Shown here piece after piece: positions 32,502-41,052 of a stretch of 56,638 nucleotides of DNA; within the stretch, counting starts at the first letter, position 1; each line of letters begins with the position of its first letter. This stretch comes from an uncultured Bacteroidota bacterium. GTDB taxonomy: Bacteria > Bacteroidota > Bacteroidia > Bacteroidales > F082. The position numbers and the translations under genes were made by a program. Where the stretch lies: contig CALCGQ010000084.1 in assembly GCA_937901015.1 (NCBI GenBank), positions 1 through 56,638 on the forward strand, in the 5' to 3' direction. Below the pieces are notes generated by a model. It made no database searches. It was not told the DNA's origin and saw only the letters and a list, made by a program, of their open reading frames with translations.

Positions 32502-32858
32502 CTAGTTTGTAACGGCAATAAGTCTGTAACATGACTTCATAACTATTGCAGTTGGGATATCATCTATGTATTCTTCTTCTTCAAAGCTAAATTCTTGATA
32601 AATGGTATTTGAATTATGCACTAAACTTGTATGAGATTCTATATTTGAAGGGATATCATCTATATATTCTTCATCTGAAAGTGAAAAATCCACGGCAAGT
32701 GCTTTTTCCAATGAAATCTGGTTTATAACTTCTTCTACATTAAAAGGTATGTCATCAATATAACTCTCTTGTTCAAATTCAAAACCTGTTGCAAAAATAT
32801 TTAGTGAAATTAGTAATGCTGAGAAGAAGAGGGCGGTAGATTTAGTATAAGTTTTCAT
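32502..32858 (-). CDS. small secreted protein with three 32-aa repeat units (YIDDIP motif), paralog
   Basis: 118 aa; signal MKTYTKSTALFFSALLISLNIFATG; FEQESYIDDIPFN / LSDEEYIDDIPSN / FEEEEYIDDIPTA at residues 28, 60 and 92. Confidence 0.85.
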   Translation of the reverse strand: MKTYTKSTALFFSALLISLNIFATGFEFEQESYIDDIPFNVEEVINQISLEKALAVDFSLSDEEYIDDIPSNIESHTSLVHNSNTIYQEFSFEEEEYIDDIPTAIVMKSCYRLIAVTN

Positions 32859-32889
32859 CGTTTTATTTTTTCTGTGATTAAATATGAAG

Positions 32890-32920
32890 CAAAAATATGC
32901 TCAATTATGGCTCATGTAAA
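32890..32920 (-). promoter_or_regulatory. putative promoter TTTA-N19-TATTTTTG
   Basis: rc of caaaaata (32890-32897) and taaa (32917-32920), 19 bp spacer. Confidence 0.7.
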
Positions 32921-32950
32921 CATTAAATAGGCCAATTGGAGAGTATTTTC

Positions 32951-32977
32951 GGTGAGTGGAGAAAACTGTCGGTGAAA
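32951..32977. promoter_or_regulatory. direct repeats GGTGAGT/GGTGAAA, 20-bp period, upstream of promoter
   Basis: ggtgagt at 32951-32957 and ggtgaaa at 32971-32977; the first copy lies at exactly the same distance from the -33 box as the 32311 copy. Confidence 0.55.
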
Positions 32978-33160
32978 CTAATACTGTTCTCAGTGTTTGC
33001 TTTAATAACAGGTTATATGGATAGGAATGGCGGGAGTATTGTTTGGTTCAAGATCAGTATCTATGGAGAAAATGTTAGATGTTATATATAATAAAAGCAC
33101 TAAGGGTAGACGAAAAAAAAGTTTGGACAACTATAAAGACTTAAAAAAGCTTACAGTCAT

Positions 33161-33281
33161 AAAAACGAAAAGTCCCGTGTCCAGGCGGACAGGGACTTTT
33201 CACATATTAACCTAAAAACCCTCATGTTTGAGGGATAACCCAAAAAATTAACCTGCTAAAGTTAATAGTTCTATGAAGAAC
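33161..33281 (-). ncRNA. putative structured small RNA
   Basis: Minus strand: TATATTTG box at 33294-33287, then hairpins GTTCT/AGAAC, ATTAAC/GTTAAT, CCCTCA/TGAGGG and AGTCCC(T)GTCC/GGACACGGGACT ending TTTTCGTTTTT; no plausible ORF. Confidence 0.45.
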
Positions 33282-33395
33282 CAATGCAAATATACAACAT
33301 ATTGGATGTTTTCCTTCAAATTTGGGCCAAAAAAAATCTTAAATAATTGTTAAATTTTGTAAAATACTGTCAATAAACAACATACAGACAGGAGG

Positions 33396-34133
33396 TTAGT
33401 CGAAGCTTTTCTCTCTAAGTGTGAAGTTTTTACCAAGATATACTTTTCTTACATGTTCATCATCTGCAAGTTCTTTTGCTGAACCCGATTTCAGTATTGA
33501 ACCTTCAAATAAGAGGTAAGCTCTATCAACTATTGTTAGAGTTTCATGAACATTATGGTCGGTAATAAGAATTCCAATATTTTTCTTCTTCAGCTTTGAA
33601 ACGATCTGTTGAATATCTTCAACAGCAATAGGATCAACACCAGCAAATGGCTCATCCAATAAAATAAACTTGGGATCTACTGCTAAAGCGCGAGCAATCT
33701 CACACCTACGGCGCTCTCCACCAGACAATTGAATACCTGTACTTTTTCTAATGCCTGATAAACCAAATTCATCCAGAAGCGATTCCAATCTTTCAGTTTG
33801 TTCTGCTTTTGTAAGATCAGTAAACTGCATTACTGCCCTCAGGTTATCTTCAATGCTAAGGTGCCTAAAAACAGAAGCTTCCTGAGCCAAATAACCAATG
33901 CCTCGCTGTGCACGTTTATACATTGGCTCATTTGTTATTTCAACATCATCTAGGAATACTTCTCCAGAAAATGGCTTTATCAATCCCACAATCATGTAGA
34001 AGTTTGTTGTTTTACCAGCACCATTGGGACCTAACAAACCAACAATCTCACCTCTGTTAACTTCCATTGATACAGAGTTAACTACAGTACGTTGTTTATA
34101 TTTTTTTACTAATTCTCTGGTCCAAAGTTTCAT
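33396..34133 (-). CDS. lptB: LPS export ABC transporter ATP-binding protein
   Basis: Walker A GPNGAGKTT, signature LSGGERRRCEIARALA, Walker B FILLDEPFAGVDP. Confidence 0.95.
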   Translation of the reverse strand: MKLWTRELVKKYKQRTVVNSVSMEVNRGEIVGLLGPNGAGKTTNFYMIVGLIKPFSGEVFLDDVEITNEPMYKRAQRGIGYLAQEASVFRHLSIEDNLRAVMQFTDLTKAEQTERLESLLDEFGLSGIRKSTGIQLSGGERRRCEIARALAVDPKFILLDEPFAGVDPIAVEDIQQIVSKLKKKNIGILITDHNVHETLTIVDRAYLLFEGSILKSGSAKELADDEHVRKVYLGKNFTLREKSFD

Positions 34134-34205
34134 CCTCTTAAGCTTATGATTTAATCATACTTCGACTTACAAACAAACGTAAAAATATCCGTTTCTTGTA
34201 TTGGT

Positions 34206-35171
34206 TTAAAAAATTCCTTCTTTAAGTATATCATGGAGGTGAATCACACCTATATATTTATTATCACCCATTACAGGGAGTTGTGTGATATTATTTTCAC
34301 GCATTAACGAAAGAGCATTCACAACTAAAGCATCTTTTTCGATTGTCATCGGATCTATACTCATAATATCTTTAGCAACAAGATTACTGAAATCCCGGTG
34401 CTTTTCTATCATTCTTCTAAGGTCACCATCTGTAATAACTCCAATCATCTTTTCATCTTCAATAACGGCAGTTGCTCCCAGCCTTTTAGATGATATTTCA
34501 ATAATTACTTTTGTTATATCATCAGTGGAACTAACCGTAGGTGCTTCATTTTTTGATGATAAGTCGAATACTCTCATATACATCCTTTTTCCCAATGCAC
34601 CACCTGGATGATAGTTTGCAAAATCAGATGCAGAGAACCCTCGAACCTCCAACAGACTTACCGCAAGAGCATCTCCCATAACGAGCTGTGCTGTTGTGCT
34701 TGTGGTAGGAGCTAAGTTATTGGGACATGCTTCTTTTTCAACCGTGACATCAAGAATAAAATCTGATTGCTGTGCCAAATACGAATTTACATTTCCCACT
34801 AAAGCAATTATGCTATTCTTTCTTGCCTTAAGCAATGGAATCAAAACTTTAATTTCAGGTGTTTCACCGCTTTTGGAAATGGCAATTAGAATATCATCCG
34901 GACGAACTATGCCCAGATCGCCATGGATTGCATCGGCAGCATGCATAAAAATTGAGGGGGTTCCAGTTGAATTAAAGGTTGCTACAATCTTTTGTGCTAT
35001 GTTGGCACTTTTGCCAATACCAGTAACTATAACTCTACCTTTTGACTTAAAGATTAAGTTCACAGAAGATACAAAATCTTCATTTACAGAGTTTGTTAGA
35101 TTTTTGATAGCCTTATATTCATCCGTAATAGCTGATATGGCAGTGTTCTTTATTTTATCGTTTATATTCAA
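34206..35171 (-). CDS. kdsD: KpsF/GutQ arabinose-5-phosphate isomerase (SIS + CBS domains)
   Basis: VTGIGKSANIAQKIVATFNSTGTPSIFMHAADAIHGDLG; tandem CBS domains. Confidence 0.94.
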   Translation of the reverse strand: MNINDKIKNTAISAITDEYKAIKNLTNSVNEDFVSSVNLIFKSKGRVIVTGIGKSANIAQKIVATFNSTGTPSIFMHAADAIHGDLGIVRPDDILIAISKSGETPEIKVLIPLLKARKNSIIALVGNVNSYLAQQSDFILDVTVEKEACPNNLAPTTSTTAQLVMGDALAVSLLEVRGFSASDFANYHPGGALGKRMYMRVFDLSSKNEAPTVSSTDDITKVIIEISSKRLGATAVIEDEKMIGVITDGDLRRMIEKHRDFSNLVAKDIMSIDPMTIEKDALVVNALSLMRENNITQLPVMGDNKYIGVIHLHDILKEGIF

Positions 35172-35326
35172 TTAAAAAATTGTTAAATTTTGTGTTAATA
35201 GGATTTATTATTATATTTGTACATACTCATAAAAGAATTGATTATAAATTCTGATGTTTCAGTATTTTACAAATCAATATTTTATTGATAATTTTACTAC
35301 AAAGATATATTTTATCTAACTAATTG

Positions 35327-37531
35327 ATGGGAACCAGTAACGATATTTATGAAGCTAGGAGAATCCTAAAAGCATTTTTTGGTTTTTCAAGTTTTAAAGG
35401 AGAGCAGGAAGAGATAATTCAGAATGTGATGGATCGTAATAACACATTTGTTGTTATGCCAACAGGAGGAGGAAAATCTTTATGCTATCAGTTGCCTGCA
35501 TTGATGAAACCCGGAACAGCAATTGTTGTATCACCACTCATCGCACTGATGAAAAATCAGGTTGATATGATACGCAATTTTGGAGACGAGACAGGAATTG
35601 CTCATGTAATGAATTCATCATTATCAAAAGCTGAGATAAAACAGGTACGTGAAGACCTAACTGCTGGTAAGACAAAATTGTTATACATGGCTCCAGAGTC
35701 ATTAACTAAGGAGGAGAACGTCATATTTCTAAAGAATATTGAAGTTTCTTTCTTTGCAATTGATGAAGCTCACTGTATTTCTGAATGGGGTCATGATTTC
35801 CGTCCTGAATACAGAAAACTACGATCAATTATTAATTCTATAAATCCTGATCTTCCCACAATAGCTTTAACTGCAACTGCTACTTTAAAGGTTCAGGAAG
35901 ATATTCTTAAAAATCTTGAAATACCAAATGCTGATGTTTATAAGGCCTCTTTCGACCGTACTAACTTGTATTATGAGGTTAGGCCTAAAACAAAAAGTGT
36001 TATAAAAGATATCATTAAGTATATTAAATCACAGCCCTCAAAATCTGGCATTGTTTACTGCTTAAGCCGCAAAAAGGTTGAGGAGATTGCTGAATCACTA
36101 GCAGTAAATGGTATACGTGCACTTCCTTATCATGCCGGTCTGGATGCTGCAACCAGAAGAAATAATCAAGATATGTTCCTGATGGAAGAAGCTGAGGTGA
36201 TAGTAGCCACAATTGCTTTTGGAATGGGTATCGATAAGCCTGATATTAGGTTTGTAATACATCATGATATTCCTAAGAGTATTGAAGGATATTACCAGGA
36301 AACTGGCCGAGGTGGTCGTGATGGTAGAGAAGGTAATTGCATTACTTTTTACTCCTATGATGACATTCAGAAACTTGAAAAATTTATGAAGGATAAGCCT
36401 GTTGCTGAACAGGAAATTGCCAAAGAGCTATTATTTGAAACAGTAGCATATGCAGAGTCATCGGTTTGCAGGCATAAATTATTGCTTCACTATTTTGGAG
36501 AAGTATATACTAAGGAGAGCTGCGGTGCATGTGATAATTGCCTGAACCCTAAAGAAAAGTTTGAGGGAAAAGATGACATTAAACTGGCATTAAAAGTTCT
36601 TCTGGATCTAAAGGAGCAGTATAAAGCTAAAATAATAGGAGAAGTACTTGCAGGTAAGAAAAGTGGCGATGTAAAGTCTATCAAACTCGATAGTACACCA
36701 TCTTTTGGAAAAGGCAAAGAGCATGATGAAAAATACTGGGTAATGGTTCTACGTCAGGGCCTTATTCAAAAACTTTGCGAAAAAGAGATTGAAAACTACG
36801 GCATTATTAAACTTACCGATAAGGGTAAGGATTATATATTAAACCCATATAGTATACTTATTGCCAAAGACCATGAATATGATCGTGGTGATGATGATGA
36901 TATTATCCTTAAGGCTGGTGGTCAGCGTCAAAGTGGGGCAGATACTGTATTGTTTGCCTTATTGAAAGATCTAAGGAAGGAACTTTCAAGAGAAGAGAAT
37001 CTTCCCCCATTTGTCATCTTTCAGGATCCATCACTTGAAGATATGACAATTCAGTATCCTATTACTGAAGAAGAGCTACAACAAATTTCAGGTGTTGGCG
37101 CTGGTAAGGCTTCAAAATATGGAAAGCCATTCCTCGAACTTATATCCAATTATGTTGAGGAAAATGAGATTACCAGACCCAATGATATGGTAATTAAATC
37201 GGTTGTGAATAAATCTGGACTTAAGGTTTACATTATCCAAAGTATTGACCGTAAGCGACCTCTTGACGATATCGCCTATGGCAAAAACTTAAGCCTTGAA
37301 GATATGCTTACTGAAATAGAGCAAATTGTATCATCTGGTACAAAGCTCGATATTAGTTACTACATTAATGAAAAGGTTGATGAGTATCATCAGGAAGAGA
37401 TCTTTGATTATTTTTCAGAAGCAGAAACTGATTCCATTCAGGATGCCCTAGATGAATTGGGAGAATCTGAATTTAGTGAAGAGGAAGTGAGATTGATGCG
37501 AATTAAGTTTTTATCCGAAATAGGCAACTAA
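35327..37531 (+). CDS. recQ: ATP-dependent DNA helicase RecQ
   Basis: FVVMPTGGGKSLCYQLPAL, FFAIDEAHCISEWGHDFRPEY, YYQETGRGGRDG, RQC Cys cluster and HRDC. ATG at 35327 (track used TTG 35324). Confidence 0.96.
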   Translation: MGTSNDIYEARRILKAFFGFSSFKGEQEEIIQNVMDRNNTFVVMPTGGGKSLCYQLPALMKPGTAIVVSPLIALMKNQVDMIRNFGDETGIAHVMNSSLSKAEIKQVREDLTAGKTKLLYMAPESLTKEENVIFLKNIEVSFFAIDEAHCISEWGHDFRPEYRKLRSIINSINPDLPTIALTATATLKVQEDILKNLEIPNADVYKASFDRTNLYYEVRPKTKSVIKDIIKYIKSQPSKSGIVYCLSRKKVEEIAESLAVNGIRALPYHAGLDAATRRNNQDMFLMEEAEVIVATIAFGMGIDKPDIRFVIHHDIPKSIEGYYQETGRGGRDGREGNCITFYSYDDIQKLEKFMKDKPVAEQEIAKELLFETVAYAESSVCRHKLLLHYFGEVYTKESCGACDNCLNPKEKFEGKDDIKLALKVLLDLKEQYKAKIIGEVLAGKKSGDVKSIKLDSTPSFGKGKEHDEKYWVMVLRQGLIQKLCEKEIENYGIIKLTDKGKDYILNPYSILIAKDHEYDRGDDDDIILKAGGQRQSGADTVLFALLKDLRKELSREENLPPFVIFQDPSLEDMTIQYPITEEELQQISGVGAGKASKYGKPFLELISNYVEENEITRPNDMVIKSVVNKSGLKVYIIQSIDRKRPLDDIAYGKNLSLEDMLTEIEQIVSSGTKLDISYYINEKVDEYHQEEIFDYFSEAETDSIQDALDELGESEFSEEEVRLMRIKFLSEIGN

Positions 37532-37534
37532 ACA

Positions 37535-38047
37535 ATGAAAAATATAATATTGGCTGCTATCAGTGTATTATTTACATTGACTTCCTGCTACAATGTAAAC
37601 GAAGGAGTTACAGAGATTCCCAAAGATCTTATTTCCAAAGAAAAACTTACTGAAGTATTAACAGATATTCAGATTGTGGAAGCTGGTTTCATTATCAGTA
37701 AAAACAGGAATGGTGTTAGAGATTTAAAACCTCAGTATTATACTGCCGTTCTAGAATCGCATAATATCACCCTTGTTCAATTGCGTGAAAATGTAAACTA
37801 TTACCAAGCATCGCCAAAAGTAATGGAAGAAATTTATGAAAATGTATTGGCAAATCTAAGTAAGATGCAGAGTAATGTAATTGCTGATATTGAAGAACGT
37901 ATTGCTGACAGCCTGAACAATCTTACGGACAGTTTAAATATTCTAACCGATAGCTTAAATAATCTTCTACCTGATAGCTTGAAATTAGACACCATTGTTT
38001 CTTTATCAAAAACAGATACATTACCTGACTATCTAAAAAAGAAATAA
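37535..38047 (+). CDS. DUF4296-like lipoprotein
   Basis: 170 aa; lipobox TLTSC; LISKEKLTEVLTDIQIVEAGF typical of DUF4296; 4 bp downstream of recQ. Confidence 0.75.
   Translation: MKNIILAAISVLFTLTSCYNVNEGVTEIPKDLISKEKLTEVLTDIQIVEAGFIISKNRNGVRDLKPQYYTAVLESHNITLVQLRENVNYYQASPKVMEEIYENVLANLSKMQSNVIADIEERIADSLNNLTDSLNILTDSLNNLLPDSLKLDTIVSLSKTDTLPDYLKKK
37907..37987 (+). repeat. imperfect 21-bp (heptapeptide DSLNNLT) tandem repeats
   Basis: DSLNNLT-DSLNILT-DSLNNLLP-DSLKL. Confidence 0.85.
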
Positions 38048-38081
38048 TTATTGTATTCGGAAACCTCTTTTAAAGTTGAGA

Positions 38082-38360
38082 CTAATAAGGGTTAATGAAG
38101 CTTACCGTTTTTCTAATAGGAATACTTGAGTCTTTTCCAACCCAAATTAAATGACCCCATTCATTATCCAACGGAAACAATTCGGAATTAACAATACTAG
38201 AATGTGCATGCACGGCATTTATAAATGGTACACTATTGTCAATCCTACGGTGAAGAATTAAGGTTGGACAAGTAATTTTCTCAATAACACCATCATTAAT
38301 GAATCCTATTTTTTTATCTAGTGAATGTGGCAATCCTAGGTTCACTGTCAATACCATCAT
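38082..38360 (-). pseudogene. C-terminal remnant of an alpha/beta hydrolase
   Basis: GLPHSLDKKIGFINDGVIEKITCPTLILHRRIDNSVPFINAVHAHSSIVNSELFPLDNEWGHLIWVGKDS; keeps Asp and His regions, lacks the nucleophile half; upstream DNA encodes another gene in another frame. Confidence 0.65.
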
Positions 38361-38709
38361 TCAGATCAAAATTAATGATAAGTTTTTTGCTATTTACATA
38401 ACTTCCAGAACCACTAACAGTATAATCTGAAGTTACCGATTGTGAGTCGATGGCCAATGAGTTCCCAACTACCAATGCCACTGCTGAACTACCTAGTCCG
38501 GCAAAATTGTTCAATAATATTTCTGCTGAATTTGAGGGATTTGGTTCAATTGTTACCGAATAATTAATACGAGCCGATTGATCACTCACATTCCAGGTAC
38601 CAACATATTTTTGTAAATCATCATCTCCATCGGTTGGAGTATCTGTACATGATGAAACAAAGAATGCCAATGTTACGAATGCTATGATGAAATACTTGAT
38701 ATTAGCCAT
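38314..38709 (-). CDS. small lipoprotein, hypothetical
   Basis: 131 aa; lipobox FFVSSC; beta-rich lipocalin-like sequence. Confidence 0.75.
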   Translation of the reverse strand: MANIKYFIIAFVTLAFFVSSCTDTPTDGDDDLQKYVGTWNVSDQSARINYSVTIEPNPSNSAEILLNNFAGLGSSAVALVVGNSLAIDSQSVTSDYTVSGSGSYVNSKKLIINFDLNDGIDSEPRIATFTR

Positions 38710-38731
38710 ATTTCTGAATTTACTGAAGAAT

Positions 38732-39526
38732 CTAATGTGAAACAGCTATCCTACTTGTTGCAATTGTTCCAGTATTTGAATCTAGTTTTACAAAATAATA
38801 ACCATTCTGTAGGTGTTCAACAGAAAATTCAATGGTATTATTTCCGTGTTCATAAACTGTTGCTGGCATATTTAATACTTCCTGACCCATAATATTAACA
38901 ATCTTTAAAATTATTTCAGATTCTTCTAGAAGATGAAATCCAATCTTCCCAGTACTAGTAATTGGATTAGGATAAATATTCACGTCAACTTGATTAATTG
39001 GGTTTTCATCTGTGTTAACCAAGATTCCACCAGCAGAAATCACAGCAGCAGTTATTGTTTCTTCATCGGGATACCATACATATTGTTCAACAATAGAATG
39101 GTCAGGGGTAATAACAATGACGGTTGGATATGATAGAATATTATAATCCTGATAAACAATATTTCCACCACCCTGACTTCCACTTGCTGTGGGAAATGTT
39201 AATCCAAAAACCGAATCGAACTCCTCTACTCCCTGATTATCATTACCCCAGTTTATTCCCATGAAATATACATTACTCTCATTGGATCCAAACTTTTCAT
39301 AACAAGCCTGAAAATCATCTGCATAATCCTGACAAGGTCCGCATGTGGTTGAGAAAAAGTCAATTACTACTATTTGATTTTCTTCATCAAGTAAAGGAAA
39401 TAAGTAAATAGGTTCACCATAAATGGTTTTTACATGAAAATTATTGGCTTCTGTTAAAGTAGTTTGCGATATGCCCGCTGTTGCAAACATGCATAATAGA
39501 GTTATGGTAAGTAGTTTATTTATCAT
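38732..39526 (-). CDS. thioredoxin/TlpA-like secreted protein with T9SS type A C-terminal sorting domain
   Basis: IVVIDFFSTTCGPCQDYADDFQ; C-terminal VNIYPNPITSTGKIGFHLLEES...GYYFVKLDSNTGTIATSRIAVSH. Confidence 0.9.
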   Translation of the reverse strand: MINKLLTITLLCMFATAGISQTTLTEANNFHVKTIYGEPIYLFPLLDEENQIVVIDFFSTTCGPCQDYADDFQACYEKFGSNESNVYFMGINWGNDNQGVEEFDSVFGLTFPTASGSQGGGNIVYQDYNILSYPTVIVITPDHSIVEQYVWYPDEETITAAVISAGGILVNTDENPINQVDVNIYPNPITSTGKIGFHLLEESEIILKIVNIMGQEVLNMPATVYEHGNNTIEFSVEHLQNGYYFVKLDSNTGTIATSRIAVSH

Positions 39527-39564
39527 TTTGTAAATATAGTGACATTGTTAAAACTGGAATTGGC

Positions 39565-40407
39565 TTATTTAATTATCTCATTAAATACATTATCAGTTAG
39601 CCTGCTAGCTCCAATCCTGAAATAATCTCGTGACAACCAACTATCTCCGAGAATCTCAGAAACTAAAGTGTAATAAACCATAGCTTCATCGGGTGTTGAT
39701 ATACCACCAGCAGGTTTAATTCCAATCATACTCCCAGTTTTATCGTAGTATTCTTTAATAGTGTCAAGCATAATTAAAAAGGCTTCTGGGGTTGCAGCTG
39801 GGCTTATCTTTCCGGTTGATGTTTTTATGAAGTCGGCTCCCGCCAATATGGATAATTCACTTGCTTTCCTGATATTAGTCACTGAAACCAATTCGCCTGT
39901 TTCAAGAATAACTTTTAGATGTGCTTTACCACAAGCTTTTTTAATGGCAGATACTTCTTCAGTAATAAACTTTTCATTTCCTTCGATTAATTTACCTCGC
40001 GAAATCACCATATCTATTTCGTCAGCACCATTTTCAACCGCATCCCTAACCTCAGCAGTTCTGATATGCAATGGCGATTGGCCACTGGGAAATGCCCCAG
40101 CAACACAAGCCGTGGCTATATTATGCCCTGAAAGCAATGTGCTCACAAGTTTAGCAAACACTGGATAAACGCAAACTGCAGCTACATTTGGTATACCGGC
40201 TAATTCATTTTCATAAGAATATGCCTTGTTACATAATTCAGTTACCCTGAGATTTGTATCATCACCACTTAAGGTTGTTAGGTCAATAATGCTAATGATT
40301 TTTTTTAGGACTTCCTGACGTTCCAACTTTTCTCTTCCAGCATCAATGATCGTTGAGATCCTTATGGCTAATTCTTCTTTTGTATAATTGTAACTATCAA
40401 ATACCAT
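39565..40407 (-). CDS. deoC: deoxyribose-phosphate aldolase
   Basis: IDLTTLSGDDT, VAAVCVYPVF, DFIKTSTGKISPAAT, IGIKPAGGIST. Confidence 0.95.
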   Translation of the reverse strand: MVFDSYNYTKEELAIRISTIIDAGREKLERQEVLKKIISIIDLTTLSGDDTNLRVTELCNKAYSYENELAGIPNVAAVCVYPVFAKLVSTLLSGHNIATACVAGAFPSGQSPLHIRTAEVRDAVENGADEIDMVISRGKLIEGNEKFITEEVSAIKKACGKAHLKVILETGELVSVTNIRKASELSILAGADFIKTSTGKISPAATPEAFLIMLDTIKEYYDKTGSMIGIKPAGGISTPDEAMVYYTLVSEILGDSWLSRDYFRIGASRLTDNVFNEIIK

Positions 40408-40487
40408 CGTATATTTTTTTACAAAAGTAAGAAGATCATATTAATTGACAGGAATTATTTGGCAATTGGAAAAATGGTAATCGTTTA

Positions 40488-40503
40488 TATACGAAAACGT
40501 ATA
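40488..40503. promoter_or_regulatory. perfect inverted repeat TATACG-AAAA-CGTATA
   Basis: Read directly; centred about 165 bp upstream of the predicted sigma-54 start site. Confidence 0.45.
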
Positions 40504-40633
40504 ACTATCCACTTACGTATGAATATTGGCTTGAATATATACTATATGTAATACCTCATATGATTCAGATGTTTTCTTATAAATGGCAGATAATAAATGT
40601 GTTAATCATTATTTTTTCTGCTTAAAGATTTTT

Positions 40634-40649
40634 TGGCATATCTATTGCT
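40634..40649 (+). promoter_or_regulatory. putative sigma-54 (-24/-12) promoter
   Basis: TGGCA-TATCTA-TTGCT: GG at 40635-40636 and GC at 40647-40648, 10 bp between, as in the TGGCACG-N4-TTGCW consensus; 26 bp before the ATG at 40675. Confidence 0.6.
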
Positions 40650-40674
40650 AACGTGAATGATCTAGGTAATAATA

Positions 40675-40824
40675 ATGTTAGGTATCACTATTAAAAAAAA
40701 CACAAATAAGAAAGCCCCGCAGCAAAAGTATTTTAAATGCGATAGATGCGGATATATAACCATTGTAAAGGATTCAACCTGTCCAATATGTGCAAAGGAT
40801 GGCTTTATTATTAAAATGATATAA
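40675..40824 (+). CDS. 49-aa zinc-ribbon/rubredoxin-like small protein
   Basis: Below ORF-track cutoff: MLGITIKKNTNKKAPQQKYFKCDRCGYITIVKDSTCPICAKDGFIIKMI*; two CxxC knuckles. Confidence 0.75.
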   Translation: MLGITIKKNTNKKAPQQKYFKCDRCGYITIVKDSTCPICAKDGFIIKMI

Positions 40825-40835
40825 CTTAATCTGCT

Positions 40836-41018
40836 ATGAAAATAAATAACAATTATTCTATCGATCAGATCGAATCCATTGGATTGAAAGAGAGGGAAGT
40901 AAAAGATTTACAAGCCAGCATTTTCACAAAAGACCAAAAAGTATACTTTTTTGAAAGGCTTGATCATGAGAAGTTCAGGCTTTATTCAGTAATTAATGAG
41001 CGATCCTTTTTCCTTTAA
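40836..41018 (+). CDS. 60-aa hypothetical protein
   Basis: 11 bp downstream of the 49-aa ORF, co-oriented; followed by a terminator. Confidence 0.65.
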   Translation: MKINNNYSIDQIESIGLKEREVKDLQASIFTKDQKVYFFERLDHEKFRLYSVINERSFFL

Positions 41019-41052
41019 TCGGATTCAACATCCGGCAAAAGCCCGCCCAAAA

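Noticed and set aside
33027-33215. 62-aa plus-strand ORF (MAGVLFGSRSVSMEKM...)
   Set aside because: Runs through the AGTCCC/GGGACT hairpin-terminator and has no recognisable signal or homology; the region is better explained as regulatory or ncRNA.
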